64,000 nucleotides of DNA, taken from positions 163,652 through 227,651 of the forward strand of contig NZ_JAAATX020000008.1 of NCBI RefSeq assembly GCF_009908265.2, read 5' to 3'. Positions 8,825 through 17,659 of this stretch are shown here, piece after piece. Source of the stretch: Paragemmobacter amnigenus. GTDB lineage: Bacteria; Pseudomonadota; Alphaproteobacteria; Rhodobacterales; Rhodobacteraceae. The number at the start of each line of letters is the position of its first letter. Position 1 is the stretch's first letter. The position numbers and the translations under genes were made by a program. Under the pieces are notes generated by a model. It did no database searches, was not told the origin of the DNA, and saw only the letters and a list, made by a program, of their open reading frames with translations.

Positions 8825-9751
8825 CTACGTCATCCGCATCCGCGCCAGCGCCGCCGCCCTGACCCGTGCCATGCCTGCCGCCCCTTCCGGCGTCACCGCG
8901 CGGAACTCCACCGTGTCATGCGGGCGCAACTGGACAAAGCCATCCAGCTCCGCCCCTGCCAGCGTTGCGATCTTGGGATAGCCCCCCGTCGTCTGGTGAT
9001 CGGCCAGCAGCACCGTCGCCACCCCGTCCCCCGCCACCTGCACCGCCCCGCGCAGCACGGGTTCCGACGGGATGCCCAGCGCCCCCTCGGGCGCCAGCGA
9101 CGGGCCGCGCAGCCGCACGCCCATCCGGTCATAGGCATCCGTCAGCCGGAACGCGTCGCCCAGCAGCCTGTCGATCTGACCCGACGCGAAGAACCGCTCC
9201 TGCGGGCCGATGACCACGGCCACCTCGTCGCGCGACCGCGCCCAGACCGGACAGGGCAGATCGCGCGCAGGCAGGACGCGCGCCTCCTCGACCACCAGCC
9301 GCCGACCCGCCGCCACCGCCCCGCCCCCCAGCCCCGACAGCGCATGGGTGGCCGCACTGCCCAGCCATTCCGGCACGACCAGCCGCCCCGCCGGGGCCAG
9401 CACGCACCACGCCCCCCATGGCCCGCGCCGGACCGACAGCCGCTCACCCTCGGTCAGGGTCACCACCGACCACGACCCGCAGCGCAGGGCCCCCGCCTGC
9501 ACCACGAACCCGCCCCCGGCGATGGCCAGCGACAGCCGCCCCTCCTCGACCTCCAGCACCAGCCCGCCCAGCGACACCTCCACCGCCGCCGCGCCCGCGG
9601 GGTTTCCCGCCGCGCGATTGGCCAGCGCCAGCGCCACGCGGTCCATCGCGCCGCTCGCCGGTACGCCAAAGCGCATCAGCCCCGCGCGCCCGCCATCCTG
9701 CACCGAACAATGCGGCCCCGCCTCGACCACCCGCAGCACCGCCCGCGCCAT
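8825..9751 (-). CDS. pxpC: 5-oxoprolinase subunit C (biotin-dependent carboxyltransferase-like)
   Basis: A 308-residue AHS2/PxpC subunit. PxpABC hydrolyses 5-oxoproline to glutamate using ATP. The conserved opening VVEAGPHCSVQDGGRAGLMRFGVPASGAMD, the middle DAYDRMGVRLRG, and the final VLLADHQTTGGYPKIATL are all present. The ATG at 9751 overlaps the pxpB stop as TGATG. It is the last gene of a tight pxpA-pxpB-pxpC run. Homologous subunits also form part of urea amidolyases, so the substrate could be another cyclic amide. Confidence 0.9.
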   Translation of the reverse strand: MARAVLRVVEAGPHCSVQDGGRAGLMRFGVPASGAMDRVALALANRAAGNPAGAAAVEVSLGGLVLEVEEGRLSLAIAGGGFVVQAGALRCGSWSVVTLTEGERLSVRRGPWGAWCVLAPAGRLVVPEWLGSAATHALSGLGGGAVAAGRRLVVEEARVLPARDLPCPVWARSRDEVAVVIGPQERFFASGQIDRLLGDAFRLTDAYDRMGVRLRGPSLAPEGALGIPSEPVLRGAVQVAGDGVATVLLADHQTTGGYPKIATLAGAELDGFVQLRPHDTVEFRAVTPEGAAGMARVRAAALARMRMT

Positions 9752-10431
9752 CACGCCCGCTCCGCCCTGTGGAAGTCGTCCAGCCCGACGCGGCGGAACC
9801 GCACGCGGTCGCCCACGTCGAACAGGAAGGGCCGCGCCGCATCCCCCGTCAGCACCCGCGTGGGCGAACGGCCGACGATCCACCACCCCGTCGGCATGGT
9901 CAGCGTCGTCACCAGACATTGCCTGCCCGCGATGATGACCGACCCCGCCGCCACCCCCCGCACCGGCGCGGCCTTGCGCGGCAGGCGCAGGCTTTCGTCC
10001 AGACCCGACAGATAGGCATAGCCGGGCGAGAAGCCGTACATCGCCACGCGATATTCCCCCGCCAGATGCGCGGCAATCACCGCCTCTTCGTCCAGACCGG
10101 TCTGCGCCGCGACCGCCGCCAGATCGCGCCCGAATTCCCCGTCGTAACAGACCAGAACCTCGCGCTCCGCTCCGGACACCGCCGCCGCGCCCGCCACGGC
10201 CAGCCGGTCGCGCAGGTCCGCCCTGACCGCCGCATGGTCCGTCACCATCGGATCGAACACCACCAGCAGGTTCACCAGCGCGGGCACCACCTCCACCTGC
10301 CCCGCCACCGGATCCGTCGCCAGCGCATGGTCCAGCGCCCAGACCCGCGCCTGCACCTCGTCCCCCGCGCGCGCGCCCAGTTCCACCAGAACCGCACGGT
10401 CAGAAACGCAAACCAGCCGCGGAAAATCCAT
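9751..10431 (-). CDS. pxpB: 5-oxoprolinase subunit B (AHS1 family)
   Basis: A 226-residue AHS1/PxpB protein, the partner of PxpC in the ATP-dependent opening of 5-oxoproline. Diagnostic stretches are GFSPGYAYLSGLDESLRLPR and GSVIIAGRQCLVTTLTMPTGWWIVGRSPT near the C-terminus. The start codon overlaps the pxpA stop by one base, so the subunits are translationally coupled. Length is typical. The neighbouring transporter and racemase suggest use of an exogenous substrate. Confidence 0.9.
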   Translation of the reverse strand: MDFPRLVCVSDRAVLVELGARAGDEVQARVWALDHALATDPVAGQVEVVPALVNLLVVFDPMVTDHAAVRADLRDRLAVAGAAAVSGAEREVLVCYDGEFGRDLAAVAAQTGLDEEAVIAAHLAGEYRVAMYGFSPGYAYLSGLDESLRLPRKAAPVRGVAAGSVIIAGRQCLVTTLTMPTGWWIVGRSPTRVLTGDAARPFLFDVGDRVRFRRVGLDDFHRAERA

Positions 10432-11198
10432 CAGCCGCCCGCAAAGGGGCGCAAGCTCACCCCCGCCCCCTCGAGCCGTGCCCGCAGCGTGCGCGCCATC
10501 TCCACCGCCGCCGGATTGTCGCCATGCACGCAGATCGACCCCGCCGCCAGCGCCACCTCGCCCCCGCCCAGCACGGGAATCCGCCCCGTCTCCAGAAACC
10601 GCAGCATCCGCTCTGCCGCCGCGTCGGGATCGTGCAGTACCGCCCCCGCCTGCGACCGCGGCACAAGCTGGCCATTGGCCTGATAGGCGCGGTCGGCAAA
10701 GACCTCGGACACCACATCCAGCCCCGCCTTGCGCCCCTGCACCTCCAGCTCGGTCCCCGATATCGCCAGAAGCATCAGCCGCCCGGGCAAAGCCGCCACG
10801 GCCCCCGCAACCGCCGCCGCCACCTCGGCCCGCTCGGCCGCCAGATTGGCCAGCGCCCCGTGCGCCTTGACATAGCGCACCGTTACACCGGCCAGCGCCG
10901 CCACGCCCTGAAGCGCGCCGACCTGCGCGGCCACCATGCGCCCGATCTCGGCGGGCGCCATCGGGATCACCCGCCGCCCGAACCCCTCGCGGTCGGCATA
11001 GCCCGGATGCGCCCCCACCACGACGCCCCGCTCGGCCGCCAGCCGCAGGGTGGCATACATCACCTCCGGATCGCCGGCATGGCCACCGCAGGCGACATTG
11101 GCGCTGCTGACGATATCCAGCATCGCCGCGTCATTTCCCATGACCCAAGGCCCGAAACTTTCGCCCAGATCGGAATTCAGATCGACCACCCGCGCCAT
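10431..11198 (-). CDS. pxpA: 5-oxoprolinase subunit A (LamB/YcsF family)
   Basis: A 255-residue LamB/YcsF-fold protein, the ring-opening subunit of 5-oxoprolinase. The N-terminal signature VDLNSDLGESFGPW and the following SSANVACGGHAGDPEVMYATL, GVVVGAHPGYADREGFGRR and VRYVKAHGALAN blocks are intact, as is the closing ICVHGDNP. It is the first gene of the three-gene 5-oxoprolinase set, 100 bases downstream of the GntR gene and in the same direction, so the regulator probably shares its transcript. Confidence 0.92.
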   Translation of the reverse strand: MARVVDLNSDLGESFGPWVMGNDAAMLDIVSSANVACGGHAGDPEVMYATLRLAAERGVVVGAHPGYADREGFGRRVIPMAPAEIGRMVAAQVGALQGVAALAGVTVRYVKAHGALANLAAERAEVAAAVAGAVAALPGRLMLLAISGTELEVQGRKAGLDVVSEVFADRAYQANGQLVPRSQAGAVLHDPDAAAERMLRFLETGRIPVLGGGEVALAAGSICVHGDNPAAVEMARTLRARLEGAGVSLRPFAGG

Positions 11199-11298
11199 CG
11201 CAGCCCCCTCCGACTCGGGCCGATCCTGCCTGCCCCCGCCCCGCGGCGAAAGCCCCGAAACGCCACGCGCCCGCCAAAACCCGCCAGCCCCCGCCGCG

Positions 11299-12009
11299 CT
11301 ATTTGCGGAAGATCGACACCAGATCGGTCGGCGCCTCGGCCCGCCCGCCCAGATCCAGATGCTCCTGGATATGGCGCAGATGGTCGTCCATCAGCGCCGC
11401 CGCGCGGTCCCCGTCGCGGTCGCGGAACGATCCCAGAATGTCCCCGTGATCCTCGTCCCGGCAATTCGACACGCCCGGACTGCCGAAAATCCCGATGATC
11501 AGCGATGTGCGCGTCACCAGCTCCTTCACCATCCGCAGCGCGACCGCATTGCCCGCCACCTCGGCCAGCAGCACATGGAACTGTCCCGACAGCCGGATCG
11601 CATCGCGCCTGCGGTTTTCCGCATGGGCCTCGTTCTCCAGCCGCAGATGCTCCTCCAGCCGCGCCCAGTCGGCATCCGTCGCCCGCTCCACCGCCAGCCG
11701 CGCCACGTTCGGCTCGATCATCAGCCGCGCCTCGAACACCTCGCGCGCCTGCTCGGCCGTGGGCGAGGCGACGAAGGCCCCGCGATTGGGCAGCAATTCC
11801 ACCACCTCGCGGCTGGCCAGAAGCAGAAGGCTCTGCCTGATCCGCATCCGCCCGACACCGAAGGCCTCGCACAGCGAGGCTTCCGACAGCTTCGTTCCGG
11901 GTGGCAGCCGCTGGTCGATCACCGCCTCGAAGATTCGGTCGACGATCTCGTCCTCGGCCAGCTCTTCCGTCCGGGGCTCCTCGAGCGCAGCCCCCGTGTC
12001 CATGCCCAT
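11299..12009 (-). CDS. GntR/FadR-type (FCD) transcriptional regulator
   Basis: About 236 residues: an N-terminal winged helix (DRIFEAVIDQRLPPGTKLSEASLCEAFGVGRMRIRQSL..., quoted in part) and a C-terminal FCD effector domain with the metal-ligand pattern ARLMIEPNVA, FHVLLAEVAGN and DDHLRHIQEHL. Such proteins repress catabolic operons and respond to small carboxylates or amino acids. The gene diverges from the ABC transporter and precedes pxpABC on its own strand. The start at ATG 12009 avoids an 18-residue unsupported extension; ATG 12003 is nearly equivalent. Confidence 0.88.
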   Translation of the reverse strand: MGMDTGAALEEPRTEELAEDEIVDRIFEAVIDQRLPPGTKLSEASLCEAFGVGRMRIRQSLLLLASREVVELLPNRGAFVASPTAEQAREVFEARLMIEPNVARLAVERATDADWARLEEHLRLENEAHAENRRRDAIRLSGQFHVLLAEVAGNAVALRMVKELVTRTSLIIGIFGSPGVSNCRDEDHGDILGSFRDRDGDRAAALMDDHLRHIQEHLDLGGRAEAPTDLVSIFRK

Positions 12010-12100
12010 GATCTGCCTGCCGCCATTTCCTTGTGCATCAACACTATAAACCTGCCGCCTCAACCATCAAGAAAAGAGTCGTCGGCAGTTTGCGAAGTTT

Positions 12101-12122
12101 TTGTTGACAATTTCGTCAACAA
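12101..12122. promoter_or_regulatory. Perfect inverted repeat, probable GntR operator
   Basis: TTGTTGAC (12101-12108) and GTCAACAA (12115-12122) form perfect 8-bp arms around a 6-bp AT-rich spacer. It lies in the 173-bp divergent gap between the GntR gene and the transporter operon. FCD-type GntR operators often contain TTGT..ACAA half-sites, so binding by the adjacent regulator is likely. The left arm also contains a TTGACA hexamer (12104-12109) that could be the -35 box of the rightward promoter, so a bound repressor would block it. Confidence 0.65.
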
Positions 12123-12182
12123 ATCCGTCAATCATCCGACGGCGGCGAGAAATGACCGCGCAGTCCAACTGGGAGACAGCAA

Positions 12183-13370
12183 ATGCAAAGACGCACTTTC
12201 ATCGCGACGGCGGGCTTGTCGCTTGCCTTTTCGCTCACCGCATCCGTGGCCGCATGGGCCGAGAATGCCACGCTGAAGATCGGCTTCGTGGGCGTGACCT
12301 CGGGCCCGGCCGCCGCATGGGGCATTTCGAACCAGCGGTCGATGGAGACCCGCGCGGCCTGGCTGAACGAACTGGGTGGCGTGCAGATCGGTGACACCAC
12401 CTACAACATCGAGATCGTCGCCTTCGACGACCAGAAAGACCCCAAGCGCGCCATCGCGGGCATGGAAAAGATGGCGCAGGACGGCATCCACTATGTCGTC
12501 GGCCCCAATGTCGATGATGGCGCCGCCGCCGTGCGCCCCGTGGCCGAACAGAACGGCATCATGTACTTCCCCTATGCCTTCCCGAAAGAGCTCTACACCG
12601 CGCCCGCATCCAACGCGATCCTCGGCATGGTGGCCAACTACCAGTCGGGCCCGGCCATCTACAAACACCTGATGGAAACCAAGGGCGTCAAGAAGGTGGC
12701 CTTCGTCGCCGCCAATGAATCCGACCCGCTCTCGCAGCGCGACTCGGGGGTCGAGGCCGCCAAGGCGCTGGGTCTTGAAGTCGTCTCGGACAGCGTGACC
12801 TATCAGGTCGACACCACCGACTTCACCCCCGTCCTGCTGCCGGTGATCCAGTCGGCCCCCGACCTGCTGGTCCTGTCGGGCGTGTCGCCCGCCAACGCCC
12901 CGCAGCTGATCCGTTCGGCACGCGAGCTGGGCTATACCGGCCTCATCTCGACCGAGACCGCGCAGGATGCGCAGGTCCTTCAGGAAGGTGCGGGCGAGCT
13001 TGCCAACGGCTTCATCTCGGTCGGAGGCGCCTCGACGCCGGAACTGGCCAGCGACGCGATGAAAGAATTCGTGGAACGCTACACGGCGATGTTCGGCGAA
13101 TACAACGACGAGTCCAACACCAAGGTCTACGCGCTCGAATACATCATCGAAACGCTCAAGGCGAATCCCGCCGCGATCGACAATGTCGAGGAATTCAAGA
13201 AGACCATGGACACGTTCGAAGCCGCCAACCCCTTCATGGTGGGCGATGCGAAACTGACCTATGTCGGCACCTCCTCCTTCGGGCAGAAGCGTCAGGTCTC
13301 GGTCCCGCTGGTGGTGAACGAGTTCCAGAACGGCGCCTTCCAGACGCTCTTCGTCGCCAAGGTCGACTAA
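12183..13370 (+). CDS. ABC transporter periplasmic binding protein (branched-chain/amide type)
   Basis: A 395-residue type I periplasmic binding protein of the LivK/UrtA/AmiC class. The N-terminal signal peptide (MQRRTFIATAGLSLAFSLTA) ends near AWA at about residue 27 and has a QRRTF stretch that could allow Tat export. The ligand-binding fold is complete from LKIGFVGVTSGPAAAWGISN to the C-terminal VSVPLVVNEFQNG. It is the first gene of a five-protein importer. The ligand cannot be read from sequence; pxpABC and the racemase nearby favour 5-oxoproline, a hydantoin or another amide. Confidence 0.88.
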   Translation: MQRRTFIATAGLSLAFSLTASVAAWAENATLKIGFVGVTSGPAAAWGISNQRSMETRAAWLNELGGVQIGDTTYNIEIVAFDDQKDPKRAIAGMEKMAQDGIHYVVGPNVDDGAAAVRPVAEQNGIMYFPYAFPKELYTAPASNAILGMVANYQSGPAIYKHLMETKGVKKVAFVAANESDPLSQRDSGVEAAKALGLEVVSDSVTYQVDTTDFTPVLLPVIQSAPDLLVLSGVSPANAPQLIRSARELGYTGLISTETAQDAQVLQEGAGELANGFISVGGASTPELASDAMKEFVERYTAMFGEYNDESNTKVYALEYIIETLKANPAAIDNVEEFKKTMDTFEAANPFMVGDAKLTYVGTSSFGQKRQVSVPLVVNEFQNGAFQTLFVAKVD

Positions 13371-13447
13371 GACCTCCCCTTCCTCCATACGGCCCGGACC
13401 GGCGGATTTTCCGCCGGTCTCTCCCCGCTTGACCCCGGAGGTTCCCA

Positions 13448-14317
13448 ATGGAACAGATTCTGGCCAACGGCCTCTACCTCGGCGCGCAATATGCGCTCAT
13501 CGCCTTGGGGCTGACGCTCATCTTCTCGCTCATGAACGTGCTGAACTTCGCCCATGGGCAGATGTATGTGATGGGCGGCTTCGTGACCTATACCGTCGTG
13601 GCCCAGTTCGGCCTGCCCTTCATCGTGGGGCTGCTCGCCTCGGCGGTCGTGCTGGCCGTGATCGGGGCGGTCTGCGAGAGATTCCTGTTCCGAACCGTGA
13701 TCAAGCGCTCCAAGCGCGAGGAGTCGACCATGCTCCTTGCGGCAGGGATCGCCTTCTTCCTCGACGCCGTGATCCTGCTGGTCTTCGGGGAAAAGCAGCG
13801 CGGCGTGCCCAAGATCGTGGATGGCGTGTTCAACTGGGACATGCGCCTGATCATGCCCTATGACCGCATCCTGATCGGCGCGCTGGCCATCGCCATGGTC
13901 GTGGGTTTCATCCTCTTCATGCAATATTCCCGCACCGGCCGCGCCATGCGGGCGCTGGCGCAAGATCGCATGGCCGCGCAACTGATGGGCGTCGATGTCG
14001 ACCGCTACTCCATGATCGGCTTCGCGCTGGGTGCGATGCTGGCGGGGATCGTCGGCGGGCTTCTGGTCACCATCACCGGCATCAATCTGGGCATGGGCGG
14101 GCCGACCTCGGTCAAGGCGTTCCTCATGATCATGATCGGCGGCGCGGGCGTCATCTCGGGTGCCATCGCGGGGGGCTTCATCCTCGGCATGATGGAAAGC
14201 ATCGGCCTGACCCTTCTCGCCGCCTATGGCGACGTCACCTATCTGGCGATCTTCGCCACCCTCCTCGTCTTCCTCGCCATCCGGCCGCAGGGCCTGATGG
14301 GCAAACCGTGGGGTTGA
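13448..14317 (+). CDS. Branched-chain-type ABC transporter permease (LivH family)
   Basis: A 289-residue inner-membrane permease with about eight helices. The LivH opening MEQILANGLYLGAQYALIALGL is followed by the family motif MNVLNFAHGQMYVMGGF, and the EAA-type cytoplasmic loop is RAMRALAQDRMAAQLMGVDVDR. It forms the membrane pore with the LivM-like protein downstream. It lies 77 bases after the binding-protein gene, in a gap without an obvious strong terminator, and is followed at 4 bases by the next permease. Confidence 0.92.
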   Translation: MEQILANGLYLGAQYALIALGLTLIFSLMNVLNFAHGQMYVMGGFVTYTVVAQFGLPFIVGLLASAVVLAVIGAVCERFLFRTVIKRSKREESTMLLAAGIAFFLDAVILLVFGEKQRGVPKIVDGVFNWDMRLIMPYDRILIGALAIAMVVGFILFMQYSRTGRAMRALAQDRMAAQLMGVDVDRYSMIGFALGAMLAGIVGGLLVTITGINLGMGGPTSVKAFLMIMIGGAGVISGAIAGGFILGMMESIGLTLLAAYGDVTYLAIFATLLVFLAIRPQGLMGKPWG

Positions 14318-14321
14318 AACC

Positions 14322-15365
14322 ATGACCACGCCCAAAATCCCCAACTCGGTCCCCACCAGCTTCGGCAACAGCGCGGCCAGCCGTCCCGGCAGCCTTGGCC
14401 CCGCCCGCCTCGCCGGTGTGGCAGCCTTCCTCGCCCTCGTCTTCGTCGCGGTGCCGCTGGGCATCGCCGCCTCGGGGCGCTGGGACTTCTACTACACGCT
14501 CACCTCGGTGGCGCTCCTGTCCATCGCCTCGGCGGGGGTGTGGCTCACCTTCTACATCGGGCGCATCAACATCGGTCAGGGCGCCTATGCGCTGGCGGGC
14601 GGCTATGTCTCGGCCGTCCTCATCACGCAGGTCGGGATGAGCTTCTGGCTCACCCTTCCGCTTGCGGGCCTTGCCTGCGCGGGCCTTGCCGTGCTGATCG
14701 GCCTGCCCATCCTGCGCCTGCGCGGCGTGTACTTCGCCATGGTCACGCTGGTCCTGACCGAAGTCGCCCGCCTCTCGGCCCTCGCGCTGCCCGTCACCAA
14801 CGGCGCCAAGGGGATCACCTCGATCCCCCTGCCGGGCGAGCTGTCGGTCCTCGGCCTGACCATCATCCCCGACTTCGCCACGCTGGAAGACCCCAAACTC
14901 GCCTTCTACCTCGTCGCGGTGGCGCTGATGTGCCTGTCCTACCTTGCGCTCTGGCGGATCGTGAACTCGCGCCTCGGTCATCTCTGCCGCTCGCTGCAAC
15001 AGAACGAGGAACTGGCCGCCTCCATCGGCGTCAACACCGCCCATCTGCGCGTGCTGGCCTATGCCATCTCCTCCTTCTTCGGGGGCGTCGCGGGGGCGAT
15101 GTTCGTGTCGATCTCGCAATCCATCTACCCCTCCAGCTTCCAGGTAGCCGACAGCGTGAACTTCATGCTCAACTGCTTCCTCGGCGGGCTGGGCTATGTC
15201 TTCGGCCCGATGCTCGGCACGCTCCTGCTCTACTTCGGCTGGGATCTCCTCTTCACCACCGGCCAGTACCAGATGCTCATCTACTCCTCGGCCATGATCG
15301 TGCTGATGCTCGTCCTGCCCAACGGCCTGCTCAGCCTCTTCGACCGCAAGGGAGGCGGCAAATGA
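14322..15365 (+). CDS. Branched-chain-type ABC transporter permease (LivM family)
   Basis: A 347-residue second permease of the importer. A polar 25-residue leader precedes hydrophobic segments, and the LivM hallmark FYIGRINIGQGAYALAGGY occurs near residue 80. A cytoplasmic EAA loop (GHLCRSLQQNEELAASIGVN) binds the ATPases. The stop overlaps the start of the ATPase gene as ATGA, which indicates coupled translation. Confidence 0.92.
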   Translation: MTTPKIPNSVPTSFGNSAASRPGSLGPARLAGVAAFLALVFVAVPLGIAASGRWDFYYTLTSVALLSIASAGVWLTFYIGRINIGQGAYALAGGYVSAVLITQVGMSFWLTLPLAGLACAGLAVLIGLPILRLRGVYFAMVTLVLTEVARLSALALPVTNGAKGITSIPLPGELSVLGLTIIPDFATLEDPKLAFYLVAVALMCLSYLALWRIVNSRLGHLCRSLQQNEELAASIGVNTAHLRVLAYAISSFFGGVAGAMFVSISQSIYPSSFQVADSVNFMLNCFLGGLGYVFGPMLGTLLLYFGWDLLFTTGQYQMLIYSSAMIVLMLVLPNGLLSLFDRKGGGK

Positions 15366-16144
15366 CCCCCATCCTGCAAGTCAAAGGGATCACCAAACGT
15401 TACGGCGGCCTGACCGCGGTGAACGAGGTCAGCTTCGACGTGGCCGAGGGCGAGATCCTGTCCGTCATCGGCCCGAACGGCGCGGGGAAATCCACGCTCT
15501 TCAAGCTGATCTCCTCCTTCGTCACCCCCACCTCGGGCGAGGTGCTGTTCAAGGGCGACCGCATCTCGGGCCTCGCCCCGCATCAGGTGGCCCGCAAGGG
15601 CGTCGTACGCACCTTTCAGGAAACCACCATCTTCCGGTCCATGACCGTGCGCGAGAATGTCATCGTCGCCCATCACCTGCGCTCGCGCGCCTCGCTCCTG
15701 GGCTTCTTCCTCGGTACTTCGCTTGCGCGGCAGGACGAGGCGGAATTCGGCGCCTCGGCCGACGGGATCATCGACTTCCTCGGCATGGGCGCGATCCGCG
15801 ACGAGCTGGCTTCCAACCTGCCGCAGGGACATCTGCGCGCGCTCGGCATGGCCATCGGCCTTGCCACCAACCCGCGCATCCTGCTTCTGGACGAACCCTT
15901 CGCCGGCATGAACCATGACGAGACGATGCGGATGGTCGGCCTCGTCCGCCGCCTGCGCGACGAACGGGGCGTGACGGTGCTTCTGGTGGAACATGACATG
16001 CCGGCGGTGATGAAGATCTCCGACCGCATCGTCGTGATCAACTTCGGCCAGAAGATCGCCGAAGGCACCCCCGCCGAGATCCAGTCCAACGAAAAGGTCA
16101 TCGAAGCCTATCTGGGCAGCGAAGACGCCGCGATCGGGATGTAA
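15362..16144 (+). CDS. Branched-chain-type ABC transporter ATPase (LivG family)
   Basis: A 260-residue ATPase with Walker A (IGPNGAGKSTL), the LivG-specific RTFQETTIFRSMTVRENV stretch, Walker B (ILLLDEPFAGM) and the switch histidine in LLVEHDM. The ABC signature is unusual: where LSYGQQR is expected the sequence reads LPQGHLRALGMA, so the second Gly-Gln pair is altered to Gly-His. The frame is open well upstream, but ATG 15362 (MTPILQVKGITKRYGG) fits the family and overlaps livM-like. Confidence 0.9.
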   Translation: MTPILQVKGITKRYGGLTAVNEVSFDVAEGEILSVIGPNGAGKSTLFKLISSFVTPTSGEVLFKGDRISGLAPHQVARKGVVRTFQETTIFRSMTVRENVIVAHHLRSRASLLGFFLGTSLARQDEAEFGASADGIIDFLGMGAIRDELASNLPQGHLRALGMAIGLATNPRILLLDEPFAGMNHDETMRMVGLVRRLRDERGVTVLLVEHDMPAVMKISDRIVVINFGQKIAEGTPAEIQSNEKVIEAYLGSEDAAIGM

Positions 16145-16147
16145 GCC

Positions 16148-16870
16148 ATGGGCCAGATGCTGAACTTCGACAATGTCGAACTGTTTTACGATCACGTCTA
16201 CGCGCTCAAGGGCGTCTCCATCGACCTGAACGAGGGCGAGACGGTCGCGCTCATCGGCGCGAACGGGGCGGGCAAATCCTCGATCCTGCGCGCCATCACG
16301 GGCCTGCGGAAGATCAAGTCGGGCCGGATCGACTTCATGGGCGAACGGCTGGACGGCACCGCCCCCGCCGACATCGTCCGCAAGGGCATCGCCATGGTCC
16401 CCGAGGGGCGGCGCGTCTTTCCCTTCATGTCGGTCAAGGACAACCTGCTGATGGGCGCCTTCACCCGCAGCGACAAGGCCGACATCGCCCGCACGCTCGA
16501 CAGCATCCTGACCCGCTTCCCGCGGCTCAAGGAACGCTACAACCAGCAGGCGGGCACCCTCTCGGGGGGCGAACAGCAGATGATGGTGATCGGGCGCGCC
16601 CTGATGGCCAAGCCGCGCCTGCTGCTTCTGGACGAACCCTCGCTGGGGATCGCGCCGAAACTGGTACAGGACATCGCCCGCGCCATCGTGGCGATCAGCC
16701 GCGATGAAAAGGTGTCGGTCCTGCTGGTGGAACAGAACTCGCGCATGGCGCTGTCGATCTCGAACCGCGCCTATGCGCTTTCCACCGGATCGGTCGTGCT
16801 GTCGGGCGAGTCCAAGGCGCTGATGAACGACGACCGCATCAAGGCCGCCTATCTCGGCGGCGAGGTCTGA
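16148..16870 (+). CDS. Branched-chain-type ABC transporter ATPase (LivF family)
   Basis: A 240-residue partner ATPase with Walker A (IGANGAGKSSIL), the LivF-typical MVPEGRRVFPFMSVKDNL, a canonical signature (LSGGEQQMMVIGRALM), Walker B (LLLLDEPSLGI) and LLVEQNS. It should pair with the LivG-like subunit, whose signature is degenerate, giving an asymmetric nucleotide-binding dimer. It starts 3 bases after the previous stop and is followed at 1 base by the racemase gene. Confidence 0.93.
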   Translation: MGQMLNFDNVELFYDHVYALKGVSIDLNEGETVALIGANGAGKSSILRAITGLRKIKSGRIDFMGERLDGTAPADIVRKGIAMVPEGRRVFPFMSVKDNLLMGAFTRSDKADIARTLDSILTRFPRLKERYNQQAGTLSGGEQQMMVIGRALMAKPRLLLLDEPSLGIAPKLVQDIARAIVAISRDEKVSVLLVEQNSRMALSISNRAYALSTGSVVLSGESKALMNDDRIKAAYLGGEV

Positions 16871-16871
16871 C

Positions 16872-17579
16872 ATGCGCATCCTTCTGCTGAACCCCAACAC
16901 CACCGCCTCGATGACCGAAAAGGCCGCCGCCGCCGCGCGCCGCGTCGCCTCGGCCGGGACCGAGATCGTGGCGCGCAACCCCGCCCGCGGCCCCGCCTCG
17001 ATCGAAGGCTACTATGACGAGGCGATGAGCCTTGCCGGAATGCTCGACGTCATCCGCACCACGCCCGACGTGGACGCCGTCGTAATCGCCTGCTTCGACG
17101 ACACCGGCCTCGACGCCGCGCGCTGCCTGACCGACAAGCCGGTGGTGGGGATCGGCGAGGCCGCCTATCACATGGCCTCGCTCATCTCCAACAAGTTCTC
17201 GGTCGTCACCACGCTTGCCCGTTCGGTGCCTGCGCTGGAACACAACCTGCACAAATACGGCCTGGCCTCGCGCTGTGCCCGCGTCCGGTCCTCCGAAGTC
17301 GCCGTGCTGGAGCTGGAGGAGCCGGGCAGCAACGCCTGCCAGCGCATCAGCGACGAGATCGGCCGCGCCGTGGCCGAGGACCGCGCCGAAGCCATCGTCC
17401 TTGGCTGCGCGGGCATGACCGACCTTGCCGACCAGCTTGCCGCCACGCACGGGCTGCCCGTGCTTGACGGCGTCTCCTGCGCGGTGACGATGTGCGAATC
17501 CATGGTCCGACTGCGGCTTCGCACCTCGCGTCTGGGGGGCTATGCCCCCGTTCCGGCGCACAAGCTGGCACCGGCCTGA
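16872..17579 (+). CDS. Asp/Glu/hydantoin racemase family protein
   Basis: A 235-residue protein with the opening RILLLNPNTTASMT and the two cofactor-free racemase cysteines in VIACFDDTGLDAAR and VLGCAGMTDLA. Hydantoin racemases of this family interconvert 5-substituted hydantoins; relatives racemise Asp/Glu or act on arylmalonates and maleate. It is the last gene of the transporter operon, so it probably acts on the imported compound before or after ring opening by PxpABC. No hydantoinase or carbamoylase is visible. Confidence 0.85.
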   Translation: MRILLLNPNTTASMTEKAAAAARRVASAGTEIVARNPARGPASIEGYYDEAMSLAGMLDVIRTTPDVDAVVIACFDDTGLDAARCLTDKPVVGIGEAAYHMASLISNKFSVVTTLARSVPALEHNLHKYGLASRCARVRSSEVAVLELEEPGSNACQRISDEIGRAVAEDRAEAIVLGCAGMTDLADQLAATHGLPVLDGVSCAVTMCESMVRLRLRTSRLGGYAPVPAHKLAPA

Positions 17580-17592
17580 CCTCAGCACCGCA

Positions 17593-17620
17593 GACGGCCC
17601 GCCCTTCCGCGCGGGCCGTC
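17593..17620. terminator. Hairpin between convergent racemase and arsA genes
   Basis: Perfect 10-bp arms GACGGCCCGC (17593-17602) and GCGGGCCGTC (17611-17620) around an 8-base loop. It lies in the 80-bp gap between two convergent genes and has no clear T-tract on either side. A bidirectional terminator or transcript-end stabiliser is likely from position and stem strength. Confidence 0.55.
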
Positions 17621-17659
17621 CGCCCTGCCCCCGCCCTGCCCCCGTCCACGCCCTGCGGG

